This document shows, piece after piece, positions 48,544 through 59,969 of a stretch of 64,000 nt of DNA. The stretch is from Cucumis sativus. Taxonomy: Eukaryota; Streptophyta; Magnoliopsida; Cucurbitales; Cucurbitaceae. The notes under the pieces were generated by a model. It had not been told where the DNA came from. It ran no database searches and saw only the letters and a program-made list of their open reading frames with translations. A program made the position numbers and the translations under genes. Every line of letters starts with the position of its first letter. Position 1 is the first letter of the stretch. The stretch is from positions 27,283,498 through 27,347,497 of the forward strand of contig NC_026660.2 in assembly GCF_000004075.3 (NCBI RefSeq), written 5' to 3'.

Positions 48544-50036
48544 AACTACGTTAATGAAAAAAAAAAGTTTTTTGGGTTTTGAGGAGGGATCGCACGGGGA
48601 TTGCCCGGGATTCCTTCTCTTTGGTGTGTGCCGTTTCCTCTCTCTCTCTCTCTTATCTCTGTGCATATTATTATGCGTTGCTGCCCACAGTTGCTTGCAT
48701 CCTCAGGGATTGCTCGCTCGATCGTTCTTGCTCAAAACGTGCTCGTTCTTGCTCAATATTTTTGATCTCAAATGAATTCGTTGGCGAACATGTCACAAAG
48801 GTAAAAACAGTAAAACAACGGCGTTGGTAAGTAGAATAATATATTAACTCTGATTAGTCTTCTATAAATTAGCCGGTATATAATCTCTATTCGTTAATTA
48901 GCATGATCTCATTGGTATTCATGCGCTTTTATATAGTGTAGTTCTATCTGATCTCTTGGATACATGGGTAATTTTACTGAGATTTGTTGCGTTCAGGTTA
49001 ATAATAACTATATCTTCTAGGGCCAAAACCAAAATTTCTTGCTCTCACAATTGCCAGTTATGTTAATTTTTAATCAAATTCCTAATTGAACATTTTCTTT
49101 TGGTTAATTTGCAACTGTGCTTTAGATTTTGGAACCCCTAAAACGTGGACAGCAAAGTAAAGAGAACAAAGAAACATACAAGTGAGACCGGTGTTAATTG
49201 CTAAAATTTTAATAACAAGAATGAAAAACCAAAGGGGTATCAGATGGCGTTGGATATTGGTTTTGTGTAGGTTCTGTTCAAAATCTAATCAAGCGAGTAG
49301 TGCATGGCTTTGGATAGTTTTTGCGTTCAGATTTTTACCGTGAACTCACAAGGAAAATTATTAAGTTCTCCAGAATCCTATTTCTCGCTTTTCATTTACG
49401 TGGTATATATATATATTGTTCATTTTGTCCCCAGTGAGTTGTGTTTGTGAACTTTAAAATATTGTACTTTATGTATACGTTGCTGTCCAAGCATGAATTT
49501 GTATGTAGTATTTTGTTACAACTATATTGTAAAGCACATGAAAGGACGGATGAAGAACTTGTATTGGTCGCCTGGCTTGCACTTCGCCGTTGCTGAGCTG
49601 TTGGATCTGCGGATATCTGTAAAGATTTGGAGTGTGAATGCAATCGTTCTTTCTTGGTAACTTCAATTTTTGGATTGTCATTTAATTAAGCAGTTACGCT
49701 TTGAAGCTGTGTTCGAACTCTTTCTCTGAGTTATTTTCTTTTTCCAATCTATTTAAAATATATATATAATGTCAAAATTTGTTTGTTTCAGATTGATGTA
49801 TGTAAAGATGTTTTTGGGTATAGTAGTTTTCTTAGCCAAATGAGCTATGTTCAGATGGAGATTGTTTTCAAATGTATATGGAGTTCATACTATCTCGTTA
49901 AATACCTTCTTGCATTTAACTCTTTAGTATTAAGCTTAACACGTGAGTTCATTTCATGTAGGAGGAAGTGACTTTTCTATTTGTTGAAGACAGATCTTTG
50001 ACCCGTTCATAATATATTAGTGTTGTCTTTGTAATT

Positions 50037-51070
50037 CATATCATTTGGTGAAAGATGTTCCTGCAAGGTTTTATGGACTTCTTACTTAATCACTTTGTTC
50101 TTTAGGATACAAAGATTAACGAGTGAGATTTTGGTATTAGTGGGAGATGATTCTTTAATTATGTCAGAATTTATCTTATTTGGTAGGAGATGGCGATTCT
50201 ATATGTTTAAGGTTTCTAATCTTGCACTAAAGTTTGATGTCAAATCTTATGTCCATTTCAAGGTTTGAAGATAAGTGAGAATCTTACTCTGTTGGAAGCA
50301 CATATCATTCAATGTCTAGTGGTTTAGATTCTGTATCCATCCTTCAAGACGGTTACAATAGTAGTTGAATGTTATTGGGTTTGTAGGTTTCTGCAAGTTG
50401 GATTTTCAAACCGCTCTAGGTCTTTATGGATTTGTGGAAATTATTCATGTATTCAAGATTTTTCAATTGAGTTCAGGATGGGAGGTCTATTTGTTTAATA
50501 TTTCCATCATAATACTCTTTTTATAACATTTTTAGTGTTTGAAAGTAGCTGGGAAGTTTATATTATTTGGTGAAAGTGCTCCTCCCAGGTTTTAAAAAGC
50601 TTATATCATTTGGTGCTACAAAGTTTAAAAGTGCTTTTAATCCAACCATGAATGATCTAGGATTTGAAGATCGCTGGGCACTAGTTTCTTAATTTCTGGC
50701 AACTCCTAAGGTGTTTGAAATTCAATGGAGACGTCAATAATTATCAAGCAGGCTCATATAGTTGGGCACAAGTTTTTTGAGTTTGGTAACTCCTAAGGTG
50801 TTTGAAGTTCAATGGAGATATTGTTGTTAATAATTCTCATGGAGGCTCATATCATTTGGTGAAAAAACATTCCTGCCAGGTTTGAAGATTAGACGGGTGA
50901 TGGCTTTTGAAATTTTGTGAAGTTTATACATTTTTTTCAGACACCTCCTTACATGTAGGTGTGTGGTATAACTATGAGATGTCATTTTAATACAGTGTGT
51001 TATATTTTTCAAGGATCGGTGGATGCTGTTATTGATTATTGTAAGAGAGTTTATATCATTTTCATTTGGA
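50037..51070. repeat. Degenerate tandem repeat array in ORF-poor sequence
   Basis: The word catatcatttggtg or a close variant recurs at 50037-50050, 50558-50572, 50601-50615, 50848-50861 and about 51051. In several copies it is followed by wording of the type 'ttcctgc-aggttt'. The clearest adjacent pair is 50673-50760 and 50761-50848, about 88 bp each. Within them a 31-bp stretch (50701-50731 and 50788-50818) differs at one base. Copies elsewhere are more diverged. No coding frame is preserved across units. Confidence 0.65.
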
Positions 51071-51294
51071 GATATATTGATATTTGTTTTTGACTTCTAA
51101 CCTTGGCTTGTGATGGAGATTTCGTAACCAATTCTTAAGGTTGTTTGTTAAGATTCCTTTGGTTTTTGTACTAAATTTTCAAATTCCTTTGTGCATAACC
51201 ATGTAAAATTGAGTTCAATGTGATTTTCCCAGTGCGTTTGAATAATTGTTGAAGAGCATGTTCAGTTCCGATCTCTCGGTAAGAGACATTCCCT

Positions 51295-51310
51295 TCTCTC
51301 TCTCTCTCTC
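51295..51310. repeat. CT dinucleotide repeat
   Basis: Eight tandem CT units following a donor-like gtaagag sequence. Confidence 0.8.
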
Positions 51311-51500
51311 GTAAAAAAGAGTTGCTAACTTTTAGATGTCTTGTTTGATGTGGGAAGGAATTCCATAAAACTGTTAACTATATCTTGTTTGGAGCATATT
51401 TTATGATTTGGGGACACCACTGTATAACGATCTCCAATTCCTGTAGAGGCTTATATGATTTGCCGGGCGATTGTTTTTTAAATGTTAAGGAGGCAACTAA

Positions 51501-53600
51501 CTTCATTGGAATAAATTATCTTATGTAGATAGTGAACTTACTAAAGATCGTGGAAGATCGCCGTTTCCTAGGAAATCCATAGCGCATTCTGTAGGATGTG
51601 AGATTCTCCTGTATTATAGGTCTCTAATCTATTCTAAGAGAGCTTTTTATTCTTATGATAAAATTTCCTTCTTTTTTTGTGTGTTTGTGCAAGTGTGGGA
51701 CTTTCTATGATGTTGTCAAATTAAAGAAGAGATGCAGAATAACTTCTATTCTATTACACAGGAATCCAGAATAGCGAGCAGGAAGAGATGCATGCCAAAA
51801 ACATACATGTTCATTCGTATGTTTCCTTGGTTACGCTACTGTTACTATCTATGTACACTTGAAAAAGGAAGAAACCTCTGTTAAAAATTACGTAAATATG
51901 ATCACGTTTTGAGAGAAATATCTCTTTTGATTGGCATCGTTTATTCCTTCCTTTCTTTCTGTTAAGCAAGAAAATTTGTTTTATAGGCTCCTCTTGGATG
52001 TAAATTTAATAATAACCATACCCAAGCACAAATCTTGAACAAGTTTTAAGCTTCTATTCATGTATGAGCTTGTGCCTTTTGGCACAAGTTCCTCCGCTGT
52101 GAGGTTAGCTCATACAAATAAAATCCTTCATCATATACAAAGATTAATACATCTATATGCACTCTTTTTCATTGTAAAAGTAGATACATTTAAATAGTTT
52201 CAACTCTGTCCCTTTTGTAGGCGATTGGTTGTGCACACTAACTGGTCGTTGAAATGTTTCCAAATGGTGTATAATAGAATAGAAGTCTTCCACAATAATG
52301 TAAAGCAGATGTAGCTAAGCTAGTTCAAGAAATATATATAGCTTCGAGATTGGAATTGACCATAGGGTTTATATATTTTTTGATAGACAAAAGAAAGACA
52401 ACGAATGTGTAGATATTTGGCGAAAATAGATCAATAAGGATTATACGGTTGTTAGGGGGTCCAGCTAGCTTATAGTTGGCTCCGCTGTTGGTTGTTGATA
52501 TGTGGGTTTCCTCTTATTAATATGGATTATTAAAGATGTGTTTACCTAATTTCAACATCCCTCCATTCAGTTTAATTCTATTTAATACCCAACAAATCGA
52601 AATCTCTCTCTCAACCACCCAAAAAAAAAAAAAAAGAAAGTCAGCCGATGCCATTAATTTGTTATTAAGTAATGACTCAAAGAAACTAAATAAATAAATA
52701 GAAAGGTGTAACTATGACATTAATGTGAATTTAAGATTTTAATTGGATGAAATTAGAAGTTTATGATATAACATGACAAGGTGAGCATTTTCAATGTGTC
52801 ATTGTCTTGTTGTGTTTAGGAAAAGATGTCCAAAAAAAAAAAATGACAAAGGAGACAAAATATACATGCAAAACTAAGTTTAGTAGCCTGGTTTTTTCCC
52901 AATGAAATGTATGTATAGTTTGTATGTTATTGGAAAAAAATAGTTGTTGTTTTCACATAGTCAGATTATTAGTAGGGGAGTCGGTTGAAGCCTCAGCTGG
53001 GGAGGCAGAGTTCGGAATAAAGGTAACTGAAAGAGGAAGTACATCTTTCATGAGTTCCAACAATAGGATCAATAGGAAATGCTCTTCCATATTTATCAGT
53101 TTCCATGGGTAATGAGTCACTTTAATAGTCAGTAGGGCCGTCGGAAGCAAGGGAAGAAGTACCTGTTTCACCAAAGGCAGAAGCAGAAAAGGGAGCTGAA
53201 GGACGAGTCCGAGGTTGAAGTTAGGTTAGTCTGTCTACTCAACCCACTCAAATTGTGTAAAAATGAAAATAGTCTAAATATACTTGATAAGTAAAATTGT
53301 TTCATCTTCAACTTTGACATATTCAATCAGCTTAGACGATTAAGTATGGTTGAGAAAAAATATTTAGATGTTGTATAACGTTGTTCAATAAAAATGTTAA
53401 ATTGTAAAAATGTACAAGTTTTTTTTAAAATTTGTATCATTATTATCGATATTATTATTGTTTTTGTGTAATGTAAGTGAATGGGCCGCATGGTGCATAT
53501 AATAATCATTATATATATATTCCGTATGCGTTGTGAACGCGGGAAAATTGATAATTCTATTTGTTGAATAAAGAATGGGGGAAACTGTAGTAACACTTGA
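51501..53600. other. Intergenic region with a coding-like relic
   Basis: Mostly AT-rich spacer. The exception is about 52970-53220, where base composition is more balanced and both strands have Ser/Pro-type codon texture, with no family recognised. The leader of the Sec14 gene begins near 53620. Confidence 0.45.
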
Positions 53601-53706
53601 GAAATGAAGGAAGAAGTTACGAGTAGTTATATGAGTTCTTCTTCCTCCTCCAATTTTCGGTTCTGAGAACGCCTCTTTCCCTGCTCTCTTCCGATTGGAG
53701 TGTCAG

Positions 53707-54485
53707 GTTAATTTGTCTTCCTCTTATTATTTCACATCAGTTTTGCAATTAGCAATGTGTTTCCAGACGATCAAAACTAAAGTTGACTTTCTTTGTTCTG
53801 ATTTGATACATTTCTGAATAACGTATGGCACCGATCGGTTGGACGGCAACTCTGAATTTCCCTATTTCATTTGCATTGTTGAAATATATCGCCGTTTGAT
53901 CTCAATTCTCCTCTCGGATTCTTACGCCTTCTAGTTTTTTATTAGTTAGCTTAGATTATGAATGCGATTAAGTTAGCGGCATCAATCGATTTTGATTGTG
54001 TGTTTTTGGTTCCTCTTTGAGTCTCGGAGTAGCGTTTTTTAGGGGTTTAGTCAAAGTAGTTTCATATTATGAATCAACCGTTTGCTCTATAGAGTGGCCA
54101 GTAGCGATTCTTCCCAAGCACTTTCGTACTGAATGACCTCTAATCCTCTTGAATTAAATTTTGTGGTTGTGGCTGCTGTTATGATTTTCGGTGATTTTCT
54201 TTTGTTTTATTTTTGTGTGGGGGAGAGGCTGGCTCACTATTCAACCGGATTGGTCCTGCTTCTTTGACAAGTTATAGAGAGTGGTCAATTCTGGTTGGCT
54301 GTTTTTAAGTACCAATTGACCTTGAGTGATGGTCTTTTTCTCCTTGTTTTTCATAACTATTTTGAATATTAAGTGGAAAAGGATATTTAATGTTTTCGTC
54401 CCAAATGCTAAAGAATTCAGTTGTGACTTTGTAAATAAATTACAACTTCTTTCATGCGCGTGGTATAACCTATTGAATGTTGTAG
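53707..54485 (+). other. 5' UTR intron of the Sec14-like gene
   Basis: A CT-rich leader exon (about 53630-53706) ends at tgtcag|gttaat, and the next exon begins after tgttgtag at 54485, 29 bp before the ATG. The intervening sequence is T-rich and ORF-poor. Confidence 0.6.
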
Positions 54486-54514
54486 GTTGAATTTGCTGTT
54501 AGTGTGGATTGAGC

Positions 54515-57500
54515 ATGTTTCTTCTTAAAAGAAGGGGCTCCCATAACAATGGAGAAACTGATGATCCTTCACTGCAGGATGGAAAGGTGAAGACTACTTT
54601 TAATTTCTCTTTTTTTTTTTGGCTTTTCTTCCTTTTGGATCATGATATTTTGATTGTAATGGGTTTGACTGATAGATTGGGGGCAAGATTCATGGATAGA
54701 GTCAAATTTCTAAATTTCTTTAAATGGTTATGATCTGTATTGGTCGTTGTCTTTAACAAACAGATCATTGAACTAAAAGGTGCCATGGGGAACCTATCCG
54801 GTCGCAGTATAAAGTACTGTAATGATGCATGCCTTCGGAGATATTTGGCTGCTCGGAATTGGGATCTTAACAAGGCAAAGAAAATGCTGGAGGACTCACT
54901 CAAATGGAGGGCAACTTACAAGCCCGAGGAAATCAGATGGGTTAGTTTGATCAGTCTCTAAGTTCTTTGCCTTTTAAACACTCTAAATACTCGCAGGTTT
55001 AGAATGCAGGCATAGTCTGTGTCACTTTTTAACTTTATACTCTTTATATATAGTATGAATACCATCAACAAATTTATTTTTTAGTCCGTCCAGGCTCGTT
55101 CAAGTTCAACTTACATTTTTTTGTCTTCAGTTTATTTTTACTTAATTATAGGGTCTTTTATCAACAATCGTTTTTGATCGGCCACAGTCTCTAATCTACT
55201 TTTAGGCATGAATATGCATTTTTTCCCTTCTACGTTCAGGAGGAGAGAGTCTTTGAAAACTGTTGATTTAGGGTACTTCCAGGTTGGTAATTAGAACATC
55301 AAATAAACCTTGTGTGAACTAATTAATTTCACGCAGAAAGAGGAAAAAGCTTATTCCTAGCCATTTAAATGTGAGAAAAATTCGTAATTTTCTTTTACTA
55401 ATTTTACTAATCAAATCATGTCAATTACTATCAGCTTACTTCGATAAGCACCATAGACAGTAAGAGATGTGTATTAATTTTCAATAGCTCGATAAAACTT
55501 GATATGTGTATAATGCTCAAATAAAGGGGAACATTTTAGTTTATTTAGTACAGTAGACATTAAGGATGATGTTTATCAATTTTTAGGACTATATTGATTT
55601 TCTTATAAAGAAAAACACTTGAACAAATTCTAGATTACACCTATTTTTGTGCTTTTTAACTCGTAAAACCACAGTTTGCCATAGGAGTGTGATAGTGTGA
55701 GATGCCCTGCATCCAGGTATGATTTTTTGATAAAGATCACAAAACTAGGTATGTGATTTGTTGTTATAAGATGGAAGGAGACAGTTTTCTACATTTTGGC
55801 TCAAAAGTTGTCTCATAATTAATATCCATCGTGCATTTCCTTTCCATCTTGCAATCTATCTGGATTCTTGTCTACTTTCCTTTTCCTCTCATAAATATCC
55901 TTTTTCTTTTTTTTAACTCTCAATCCCCTACTCTACTCTTGCCATTGCTAACTATTTTCTTTTTACACGATTCCTGAATTAATCCTTGTGTGCTTTTGAA
56001 GTATGAGAATACATATGGTTTTGCGTCAATTTAATGTCAACCAGAACCATAGCACAACTCCGTCTAGAATATACGCTATAAAATTATTTGTTTCTATCTG
56101 CTATGGGCTCAAGAGAAAAAATAAGCTGCCCTTAATAATATAGTGAAATGCTTGTACGATTTGTCAGAATTGTAAGAGCGTCGGTATATACATGTTATAT
56201 CACTGATTTGGAGCAGAAAAGCACAATGTAAAATTTCTGTTCCTTCCCATCTATTTAATGCTATAATAATAATAGTTTTGTAGTTATCTTTTCTATTCTT
56301 ATCCAATAATAGTATTTAGAGAAATTGTGAATATTTTACAAAATATCTACATTTAATTAAAAAATCAAATATAATAGATTTTGTGTCAATTTTTGTATTT
56401 TGGAAAAGACTGCTTGATTTTATTCTAAATAGAATTTGTTCTAAAAGAATTTAAATTATTGTTATTACATCCTCGACTGTTGTATTTTAGTTGCCTGTTT
56501 TTCTAAAACCAAGACTATTGCCACCCTATAAGTGTTTTTCACAAACTTCGATATGGTGCAGAATGAAGTAGCACATGAAGGTGAAACAGGCAAATCTTTT
56601 AGAGCAAATTTCTACGACCGTTTCGGTCGAACAGTGCTCATATCCAGGCCAGGGATGCAGGTATTTTACTCAGACTTTCTCGTCAAAGTACAAAATCAAA
56701 ATTGAGAACCAAATTTGACAAGATCATCAATGTCAGTATTTGTGTTATAAATTTCCATTCTCGTATCTGTCCAATAGATTTGTTGATTTTCAAAGACAAA
56801 GAGGGAGGTTCCACAAGACAGGGATATTGTGAGGTCTTAAGACTCCTTACTATGTTAGGAGTCACCAAGCCAAGAATTAAAATATATACGACTAGGACAA
56901 GTCCTTCGGTTCAATTCCCTCTGAGCAGTAAAGGACGTAGGGATTGATATTCCTAAGCAAGCCAAGCAGATAATATATGTTGAATAAGATAAAACTAATT
57001 AAACACAAAGTTGAAAAACTTGGAAGTCTACGTTTTAAAATTGAAACGATTAAGCACAAAAATTGGAGTTCAGATAATGCCACATTCTTTCTATGCTTTA
57101 AATATTTCTTTATAGATTCTTAAGTTTTTATTTGTTAGTTTAAAGACTACTGAGTTTTGTTATGAACGATTACTTTTTCCTATTCATTGAAGCCTAAGGT
57201 ATTCACCTTTCGCTGTCGAAGCTAGTATTGGGTACAGCCCCAACATAGAGAACTTGAAATTTAATTTTTTTAAAAAAATTAATTCTATTCAGCTTGGCTT
57301 CTTTCTCAAATTATCAGAATACGAACTCGCCGGAAGACAATGTTCGACATGTGGTGTATCTTTTAGAGAACACCATTTTGAACCTTCGTAACGGCCAAGA
57401 ACAGATAGCGTGGCTGATAGATTTTACTGGATTTACACTAAACACCAACATCTCTGTCAAAGCAGCAAGAGGCATTATTAACATACTGCAGAGCCACTAT

Positions 57501-57941
57501 CCAGAAAGGCTTGCTGTTTCATTTCTCTACAATCCTCCAAGAATCTTTCAAGCCTTTTGGAAGGTTAGAGAATTATAACCCATCTTTTATCTCCATTCTT
57601 TAACTCGATTTTGGTTCTAAATTATCTCCGTATCATAGGCTATCAGGTACTTTATTGATCCAAATACAGGTCAGAAAGTAAACTTTATATACCCCAACAA
57701 CAAGGACAGTGTAGAGCTGATGAAATCTTTCTTCGATATGGAAAACCTTCCAAGTGTATTTGGAGGAAAAGCCACTCTAACATATGACCATGAAGAGTTC
57801 TCAAAAATGATGGCAATGGACGACATTAAAACTGCCAAATTTTGGGAGGTAAACGATAAGCCTTCCCATAATATGAATGGGCATTCAGGCCTTGAGGTCG
57901 CACAAGAAGAGGCAATACCCATCTCCGTTTCATCAGCTTAG
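54515..57941 (+). CDS. Sec14-like CRAL-TRIO domain phosphatidylinositol transfer protein
   Basis: Five exons, 54515-54586, 54764-54940, 56562-56660, 57318-57563 and 57639-57941, all phase 0, give 298 aa. The product should bind and exchange phosphatidylinositol or similar lipids between membranes in the cytosol. The N-terminal CRAL-TRIO-N region (residues about 35-83) contains CLRRYLAARNWDLNKAKKML and SLKWRATYKPEEIRW. The lipid-binding CRAL-TRIO core (about 90-240) contains YDRFGRTVLISRPGMQ, IAWLIDFTGFTL, ILQSHYPERLAVSFLYNPP and FQAFWK|AIRYFIDPNTGQKV. The C-terminus is short and lacks the GOLD or nodulin domains of larger plant Sec14 proteins. It belongs to the small 'phosphatidylinositol transfer protein 3 / random slug 5-like' group. 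An alternative acceptor at 57292 upstream of exon 4 would break the frame. Confidence 0.93.
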
Positions 57942-58529
57942 AAGGGTCAGTCTCATTTCCTTAATCTCTAATTTGCATGTAAATTAAACTGAACTAAGAC
58001 CATGTTTATGTAATGAAAATGGGGCTTAATTGTTGTTTCTATCCCCAGTCTTGTCTTTATGACCCTTTAGCACATTGATAATAACCATAAACTGAGGCTT
58101 GTGCTAAAATTTCTCTTCTATGTGCTTATGTTGTCTCTGCTCTCTTCATAGCAAGATCAGATTTGATTTTGCTGCAAATTTTCCTATACTCCTTTTGTAT
58201 AGGTAGGATATTTTTTTCCCTAGAACTGTCCACAATGTGTACCACGGCGACAAGTGTTAAATTTAAGGCGTCATTATGCTTAGCGAAGTGGCGATGCAAT
58301 TGATAAATTTATGGTGCGAGTAGAGGGAGCATGGAGTACTAATTTTTTTCTTGAATTTGCTTGAAATGATGCAATGGGCAGAAGAGAACAATGAGAGAAC
58401 TTCAGAGTTCCTAATGGGCTAATAAGAACGAAGTCTAATGATCTTTTATCTCTTCTACAAATGCTCCAAATCATCAGTAAGAGGATTAAGCAAAAGGGAA
58501 AAATGATAATGGAATAAAAGGATTAATAT
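57942..58529. other. Convergent 3' UTR region
   Basis: The Sec14-like gene (+) and the methyltransferase gene (-) end facing each other about 590 bp apart. The interval holds their 3' UTRs and nothing else I can support. Confidence 0.6.
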
Positions 58530-59333
58530 TCAACCTTGGTTTGCTGAACCAATGGCCGGTTTCTTGCTCAGCTTAGCAGTAAAACGGTATACAACAACTC
58601 CAGTTCTCGATCCCGGCGGCGGAGGATCAGTATGTAAAACCTCAACTTCAAAAAATTTTCTTGCTTTCCTGAAGAAGGCCGAGTCCTTTTTCCACCGCCG
58701 TAAATGGGCCATCAGAAACACCATGTTGGGGTTTCCTCCCCCTAAGAGAAAGTCCTTCAAAGTTTGGATAAGAGGGTTGTATAAATGGTCATGATACACA
58801 ACATCGGAAGCCAATATGAGGTCGAAGTCCAGCTCAATTAGTTCCGCATCAATGGCTTCTCCCCAATGAAGTGGCGCCACCTGAACACAACCGCCGTTCG
58901 CCGCTAATATCCCGGCGTTGGCTTCGACGTTGAATTGGAGGTTGGAGATCACGTGGGATAGATCGGTAATGGTCACTTTTGCTCGGAGTGTGGCGGCGGC
59001 GGCAATTCCGACTATACCTGTACCGGAGCCGATCTCGAGAACTTTGAGAGTTGGAGATTTTGAAGCGTGGCGTAAGGCGGTGAGAGTGGGTGTGAGAGGG
59101 TTGGTTTGAGGACGAGAGCGATGGTCGTCGAGAAGATTGACGAGGGTGGTGGCCGCCGGCCAGAGCTGAAAGGAGAGTCCTTGGGAAGGTAGTTGCCTGA
59201 TAGATAATGTGGAGTCGATCGAAGGGATGAAATGGTGGAGCAATTCAGATGCTACAGCATCTTTTTCCTCCGACGGAAGGATCAGAGAGATGGGGCTAAT
59301 GTCATCGTCGCCGCCGTCGAGATCAGAAGACAT
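58530..59333 (-). CDS. METTL21/FAM86-type protein methyltransferase (At5g49560-like)
   Basis: A single exon of 267 aa from the ATG at 59333 (MSSDLDGGDDDISPISLILP). It has the seven-beta-strand SAM-dependent methyltransferase fold of the Methyltransf_16 group: LSFQLWPAATTL (residues 53-64), motif I VLEIGSGTGIVGIAAA (98-113) for SAM binding, the acidic loop TITDLSHV, and the post-motif DLILASDVVYHD (171-182). The DVVY-type motif is typical of protein lysine methyltransferases such as METTL21. The substrate is unknown. The open frame extends upstream to 59540, but that part overlaps TGGGCC promoter motifs at about 59423-59455 and lacks conserved sequence, so the internal ATG was chosen. An intermediate ATG exists at 59477. 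A FAD oxidoreductase gene lies upstream on the same strand. Confidence 0.9.
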   Translation of the reverse strand: MSSDLDGGDDDISPISLILPSEEKDAVASELLHHFIPSIDSTLSIRQLPSQGLSFQLWPAATTLVNLLDDHRSRPQTNPLTPTLTALRHASKSPTLKVLEIGSGTGIVGIAAAATLRAKVTITDLSHVISNLQFNVEANAGILAANGGCVQVAPLHWGEAIDAELIELDFDLILASDVVYHDHLYNPLIQTLKDFLLGGGNPNMVFLMAHLRRWKKDSAFFRKARKFFEVEVLHTDPPPPGSRTGVVVYRFTAKLSKKPAIGSANQG

Positions 59334-59422
59334 GATGCTGAATTTTTGTTTGCGCCTCTCCTTGAAATTTTTGCTATTTCTTAGGGCAGTTTTCATTTTC
59401 AGGAGCCCAAGAAGTCTCGCTA

Positions 59423-59455
59423 TTATTGGGCCTTGAGGCCCAGGCCCAATTATTG
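59423..59455 (-). promoter_or_regulatory. Site II (TGGGCC) motifs in the methyltransferase promoter
   Basis: Three GGGCC-containing motifs (GGGCC/GGCCC) occur in about 30 bp, roughly 90-120 bp upstream of the chosen ATG on the - strand. Such elements are typical just upstream of transcription starts of plant housekeeping genes, and they support the shorter protein start. Confidence 0.5.
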
Positions 59456-59969
59456 AAATTTCGACTTCATTGCCCATTTTATTGTTGGGATTAGAGAGAT
59501 GAGTTGGGAGTGAAATGAGAGAGCTTTGAATGGAAGACAAAGTAGAATAATGGCAACTGATACTGATTACACGGACAGGTAAGTCACCAAGCTATCCAAC
59601 TTGTGGATGACACATTTTCCTTACTAATTTGGGATAGTTCCAAACTCAAAGTATAAGCTGATAGAACATAACGTAAAATATTAACAAAATTTAATACAAC
59701 TAACTATATCTCTTTTCTTGCTTAGTAGATCGTTTATTTCGTTTCACCCTACTACTTACTATTTGATAAGAGATTTATAACGGAAATGGGATTGAAAAGG
59801 GAAGGCTTCGTTTAGATTTCTATAGCGAAAAAAGAAGGCAGCACACAACACGTTATTTTATTCAACTGCCTGGTATTTACATAGTGTTGCTTTGATATAC
59901 TCTGGTTACGGTGAGTTCATAGTTCAAGACCTGTGTGGTCAGGGCATAAACCATGTCAAAATCCTAAGG

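Larger units (their letters stand above)
47935..51500 (+). ncRNA. Candidate long non-coding RNA locus, possibly CR20/GUT15-like
   Basis: This block is less AT-rich than its flanks, starts with a TATA box and leader-like sequence, and lacks any ORF with domain content. Splice-like signals include donors at 48801 (caaag|gtaaaa) and 48827 (gttg|gtaagt) and an acceptor at 49790-49791 (gtttgtttcag). Two 11-bp hairpins lie at 48456-48485 and 48507-48543, and a degenerate tandem array at 50037-51070. CR20 of cucumber and GUT15 of tobacco and Arabidopsis are known spliced non-coding RNAs. As I recall, Arabidopsis GUT15 (At2g18440) adjoins SDH1-2, while SCL4 (At5g66770) and At5g66780 adjoin SDH1-1. 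A lncRNA next to SCL4 and an At5g66780-like gene would therefore fit an ancestral order. Identity is inference; the strand and ends are uncertain. Confidence 0.4.

Noticed and set aside
48533-48780. Ser/Leu-rich open frames around the CT repeat near 48640
   Set aside because: They arise from pyrimidine-rich splice-acceptor-like sequence and poly-A/T runs, not from coding sequence.
56890-56930. GGTTCAATTCC, a Pol III B-box-like sequence in Sec14 intron 3, with a nearby 7-bp inverted repeat (gactcct...aggagtc)
   Set aside because: No A-box at the right distance, the T-stem does not pair, and no SINE-like tail or target-site duplication was seen.
59541-59969. Possible extra gene between the methyltransferase and the oxidoreductase
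   Set aside because: The interval is best explained as promoter of one gene and 3' UTR of the other, with no ORF of note.
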